Positions 59,965 through 64,000 of a stretch of DNA of 64,000 bases are shown here, piece by piece. The stretch is taken from contig OY743190.1 of the NCBI GenBank assembly GCA_963555705.1, positions 14,421,501 to 14,485,500 of the forward strand, given 5' to 3'. The position numbers were made by a program, and so were the translations under genes. The notes beneath the pieces were generated by a model, which searched no databases, had not been told where the DNA came from, and worked only from the letters and a program-made list of their open reading frames with translations. Within the stretch, counting starts at the first letter, position 1. Each line of letters begins with the position of its first letter. This DNA is from Ligustrum vulgare (taxonomy: Eukaryota > Streptophyta > Magnoliopsida > Lamiales > Oleaceae).

Positions 59965-61658
59965 TGTTCGCTCAAAATAGTGTACCGCAAGCGCACGGGT
60001 CGCGTACAAGTAATAAAGTGGACTTTTTGAGTCCGGATTGTCGATCCCACGAGGAATGTATACTCTATTATACTCTAATTAATTTAATCTTAACAAATAA
60101 AACACACAATTAAAAAGATGAATTTTTGGAAATTCTAAATTAAAGAAACTAATTTTAAACCAAATTAAAATAAGGAAAATGAAAGATAAAATAGTTGGGA
60201 TTCATGATTTCACTTAATTCTTGCTTAAGTAATTTCTCAACACATGCAAATTATTAAATTACTCATTTACAATGTTAGACCCGATTTTCCAAGCTTAGCT
60301 AATTACCTCTCTCGAGTGAAATTAACCCTAATCAATTGGTCTAACATACTATATCTCTATGTCGATTAAGGCCCAATCAATTGCATCAACTCTTTGTGAA
60401 AATAGCTCAATGGATCATCTATGGTTTAAGGTATATCTCTATCCTTAACAAGAACCTAGAGCATTTGTTATTTGGTCTAAAATGCATAATATCTCTCGAT
60501 TATCATACACTTCACAAAACATATATTTGGTGATCAATCAAACACATGGAATAATCTCAACAACAAACACACATGAAATAAGCTCAGCATTAATAAACAA
60601 ACATTAAAATTACTTAAACTAAGTTAAGCTACATCAATCATCCCAACATAAAATAACTAGCCCATTATATAAATATTGCACAAAAGTTGAGGTTTACAAA
60701 AATACATCACAAAATATAGAAATCAAAGATTAAAAATACAAGATAATGAAATAAATCACTTCCCTTGATTTTTGCCCCAAAATTCCTTGAACTTTGTTTT
60801 GAATCTTCACCTCACTTCTTGCTTCCTTGCTCCAAATGGTGCTAGTAACTTAGAAACACAACTAAACTACAAATTAATTTACAAACTAAATCAAAAACAA
60901 AGAAAAGAAAAAAGAAAAGAAAAGAAGAAGAAGAAGAAGAAGAAGAAGAAAGAAAAGAGAAAAAAAAGGGAAGGGGGCTAGGGTTTGGTGTTAAGAAAAA
61001 TGGGGTCTTTTTTTTTTTTTTTTTGGTGAAGTGAGAAGTGGGGGTATATATACCCCAAAAATCTAACCTAAAAAAGGTCCAAAAACGCGCCCAAAACGAG
61101 CCAAACACGCCCTTACTACAAAATAATAAAAAAAAATAAAAATAAAATCCGGAATTGGCCAGAAAGTCGCCTACGCGATCGCGTGGCTGAGTGTCTCGCG
61201 ATCGCGTGGTTAGTCTGAAATCTCTCGGGTTGGATTTTTGGCCTCTCTCGCGATAGCTACTTGTAAGAGTCACGCGATCGCGTGGTTCATCTGGTAGCTC
61301 TGTCTTTTCATGATTTGCAATTTGGTCCTCCATCTTCTGGTCTTCTTCAATTTAGTCCTTGAATTTTGACTTTTATTACAAATATGCCCTTGAAATATTT
61401 GCAAAGTAGGTCCTCCATCTTTCTGAGATGTTGCAATTGAGTCCCCAAACTTTTGATTTCTTTCGATTAGGTCATTGGACATCGAAATTGCTCTTTTTTT
61501 AGCTCAATTGCTCTCCAATCTTGTCTATTTCCTTTCCAATTGAGTTTGTACCTAATTGTACAAGATAAACACAATATATAAGTATATATTTGCTCAATTT
61601 GTCAATTAAATTGTCTATTTAAAAGCACAATAAGTGTGTAAAACGCACACTTATCACA
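59965..61658 (-). repeat. 5' LTR of the Athila-like element, intact, 1694 bp
   Basis: Forward ends TGTTCGCTC and CTTATCACA. It is nearly identical to the other LTR, with scattered substitutions and small differences in A/T and GAA runs. Four palindromes (ACGCGATCGCGT and relatives) lie at 61171-61286. A candidate TATATATA core is at about 61046-61053 (GGGGTATATATACCCC, also palindromic). Confidence 0.9.
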
Positions 61659-61801
61659 TGCATCTATGGAGGAAAAACTGAGATAATGTGCAAGTAGGTT
61701 AAATTAATTGCTTTCTGAAAATAATAGTGATGCAAATCTTTATGTGCACATTAGGAGGTCTAATCATTTTACTACTCACCATTTTACATAAGAAAGCACC
61801 A

Positions 61802-61924
61802 TCAAAGCTTGAATAAATGACGGCGTGCAATCAACTCCTGTATTCCCAACGCCGAAATGCTTTTACACCCTAAAAGCTCCTGTAGCTTTGCATCACAACG
61901 AATCGACATTGAATTCAGAGGATC
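61802..61924 (-). CDS. Last exon of an unidentified gene
   Basis: After a pyrimidine-rich acceptor (TTTATCTTGTGTAG), a frame of 40 codons runs DPLNSMSIRCDAKLQELLGC to ARRHLFKL-stop (stop at 61804-61802). Codon-like composition and a clean splice acceptor support a real terminal exon. Upstream exons would lie to the right and are not in the window; a solo LTR at 62778-63919 would sit in the intron. The pattern I.CDAKLQELL...I..L..RHLF is loosely like the end of a SWIB/MDM2 domain, but that is a weak resemblance and I do not assign a function. Confidence 0.45.
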   Translation of the reverse strand, partial: DPLNSMSIRCDAKLQELLGCKSISALGIQELIARRHLFKL

Positions 61925-62777
61925 CTACACAAGATAAACCAGATAAGGAAGAATTTGAAATGCAGATAAGATTTTCCAACTTGTAATCAGCACTCAGCAC
62001 ATAAGAATCTAGAGCTACACACAAGGGTACACAAGTGCACATGTAGCAGCATCCCTATAGGTTTTATTCTAATGGGAGATTCAATGTCAAAGTCATGAAT
62101 ATGACCTGCATTGCACTGAGCATGGGTGATGTCCGATAATCTTATTTAAGGACCGAAATGCAAGTACATGTACAAAACCAAATATGATTGTTACAATAAA
62201 TAAAAGCGAGCAAACACATCATGACTTGCCAAGAGACACGTATCGTATAATGAAAATTTGATATCATGACATATTGTGTAACAAGTTACAGCTGCCAACT
62301 AGCCTATGCCATAAAACAAGCAAAACACGTATTGACTTGGTAAGAAACGTGTATCAATAATGAAAATCTTGAAATCGTAGCCTTTTGATAACAAGTTAGA
62401 GCTGCCTACACCATTTTTTTTATTTACAAGCAACCTCTTTTATTATATATATACATAGATGGTTGTGCATATGCTACTTGAGAAATTCTGAGTTACATCA
62501 AATACAAACAAAATGTACTTAACCTAAAACACAAAATTTGCCCAACAATTATATCAATAAATTATCTATAATATTTTTTTCACTTAGTAGCCCAATTTTA
62601 AATATTTGTTTGTAAAGTATTTTGAACATCAATAGTAACATAAAGTATATATTTCATTTAATGCTTGAAGAATTAAAATAATCAAGCTAAAAGGGAAGGC
62701 AAAACATGAACAAAAAGACATATCAAAATTTAGAAATATGAAACTAAGAAAGTTAACAACTAGGCATACAACAAACC
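61925..62777. other. Presumed intron, with a local duplication
   Basis: No coding sequence was recognised. 62195-62300 and 62315-62410 are imperfect copies (CAAACACATCATGACTTGCC / CAAAACACGTATTGACTTGG, then CGTGTATC, ATAATGAAAATC and TAACAAGTTA.AGCTGCC). Confidence 0.4.
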
Positions 62778-63919
62778 TGTGAAACCTCGTCCACTAATTA
62801 GGAAGTATTATGGGATATTAAAACCTTAAGGACTTAAATATAAGAATAACCATAATTTAGGGACCAAAATGTAAAATTCAAAATTTCAGATTTTGGGGGT
62901 CTGCTACAGTACCCGAAATTCTGCTATTTTTTTTATATAGAAAGATTTTATGCTTTGAATTGGTCAAGTATGAATTTATGGGATAGATATAATTTGGGCA
63001 CATTTAACCTTGATTTTCTCAACCTCATTTCAAGCCATTTAATTTAATTTGTATATGTATGTATATATATATTTTGCATGTGCTTATAAGACATAAGTGA
63101 AAGAGCATGTTTTACAAAATTTGTCCAAATTAGAACCACCATTAACTCACCTTAACCAATAAAGGATTTAATTACCTACTTGACTTATGGAATAGTGCAA
63201 TTGATTTGGTGCCAGAATTCACCTCCTTTCCAAATTCAAAACACCTCCTTTTCTATATAAATACACCTCATTCCTAGGAAAAATGGAGACTACACATGTT
63301 CACTTGCACACATTATCAAGGAGCAATAGTAAGAGTTCTTTCTAAGTCGGTTGTAAGAAGATTTCAATTTCCTTCCTTTGCATAAAATTACGGTAAGTAT
63401 GTTTGTCAAGTGGTCTATGAATTTCTCCTATTATTTGTATTAATGCAAAGATCGTAAGTTCTATGAAATCATGTAAGGACCCCAAATTATGTTATGCTAA
63501 GAGAGTCGAATTACAGACTCTAATATGAAACGGGGTTGGAGATAGTAGTACTACACACTCCATTGTAAGATAAGTATGATTCAACCCTTTTAATCGATAC
63601 ACGTAATATGAGAAGTTAGACAACATATTTATTGAGATTTATTCTCACTCCTTCCCTATGTTTCCCCCTTACAGGAAATTGATGATTTGTGGAGATCAGA
63701 CGTGAGATGGCTGGTAACGTGGCAAATAAGAGGGAATATCAAGTTTATTTTTTTATGAAGTTGAATAAATAAGTTTTTCTGTAATAAACATCGGGTCACG
63801 TATTTATTTTACTATGTTTGATGTATTGACCCCGTTATTTTAAACAATGATAATTTTTTTAAACGATGTTTATTCTCAAGATATGATTTTATTGCCACTC
63901 GAAATTTCGGGGCGTCACA
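62778..63919 (+). mobile_element. Solo LTR, TGTGA...TCACA, 1142 bp
   Basis: It starts TGTGAAACCTCG and ends CGGGGCGTCACA, flanked by a perfect 5-bp TSD, AAACC (62773-62777 and 63920-63924). A TATA box at 63254-63263 and a following AACTTGCAC-like leader give plus orientation. No PBS, PPT or coding sequence adjoins. The rest of the window (63925-64000) holds nothing recognisable. Confidence 0.8.
63254..63263 (+). promoter_or_regulatory. LTR TATA box
   Basis: TATATAAATA, then ACACCTCATTCC and an ACACATGTTCACTTGCACAC stretch: a typical LTR promoter arrangement about two fifths into the LTR. Confidence 0.5.
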
Positions 63920-64000
63920 AAACCAAACCTTCATAATATGTGTACGTGAAATCGTCGTGAATTCATTATTATTTTGATATTATCAATGAAAAAAATGATG

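Larger units (their letters stand above)
52006..61658 (-). mobile_element. Non-autonomous Athila-like LTR retrotransposon
   Basis: Two LTRs (52006-56945 with a nested element, and 59965-61658) enclose a 3.0 kb internal region. Read on the minus strand, the LTRs run TGTGATAAGTG...GAGCGAACA. The 5' LTR is followed by a PBS matching tRNA-Asp, and the 3' LTR is preceded by the polypurine tract AAGTTTGGGGG. The internal region encodes one ORF of 255 codons with a CCHC-like motif and no recognisable protease, reverse transcriptase, RNase H or integrase. tRNA-Asp priming, LTR size (1.69 kb) and the Cys/His motif suggest the Athila branch of Ty3/gypsy. Both sides carry TGCATCTA (51998-52005 and 61659-61666). 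Confidence 0.85.

Overview
The window looks like nuclear DNA of a eudicot plant. It is strongly AT-rich, genes are split by many short introns with GT/AG borders, three genes belong to clear plant families, and almost everything else is transposon debris. I cannot name the species. No operons, CRISPR arrays, tRNA or rRNA genes were seen. Four host genes are supported, all on the minus strand: the 5' part of an MO25 (CAB39-like) kinase scaffold gene at 107-1236, running off the left edge; a small acidic Hev b 5/TUB8-like protein with a five-codon first exon at 12020-12893; a complete eight-exon EMC3 gene (ER membrane insertase subunit) at 33125-36575; and the last exon of an unidentified gene at 61802-61924 whose remainder lies beyond the right edge. 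They do not form a pathway. 

The rest is a nested stack of mobile elements, many of which can be delimited to the base by target-site duplications (TSDs). From left to right: GC-tipped hAT elements (1721-2307, 6222-6573, 23320-24039); two copies of a family of 2.5-3.3 kb solo LTRs (TGTAG...CTACA, perfect 5-bp TSDs) at 5517-8459 and 8963-11457; a MuDR-like pseudogene near 15.2-15.8 kb; a hAT transposase relic nested in another hAT (17564-19749); a minus-strand Helitron (25703-29452) carrying Rep/helicase remnants, itself invaded by a hAT and by a copia-type solo LTR; a further solo LTR (30653-31316) and two 260-bp tandem arrays; a tandem array of copia LTRs with initiator-Met primer-site relics (37732-40109) inside a probable Helitron; two Helitrons, one inserted in the other (43135-48276); and a 9.6 kb non-autonomous Athila-like LTR retrotransposon (52006-61658), one LTR of which holds the third copy of the TGTAG solo-LTR family. 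A last solo LTR lies at 62778-63919. 

The most unusual signals are these: a tandem LTR array with primer-binding-site relics; dense arrays of the short palindrome TTACGGCCGTAA inside the copia LTRs and of ACGCGATCGCGT inside the Athila-like LTRs; a conserved exon-like leader with a splice donor in the TGTAG LTR family; a 255-residue ORF as the only long ORF of the Athila-like element; and a paralogous segment that preserves the empty site of the 3.75 kb Helitron. All sequence comparisons were made by eye, without alignment tools.
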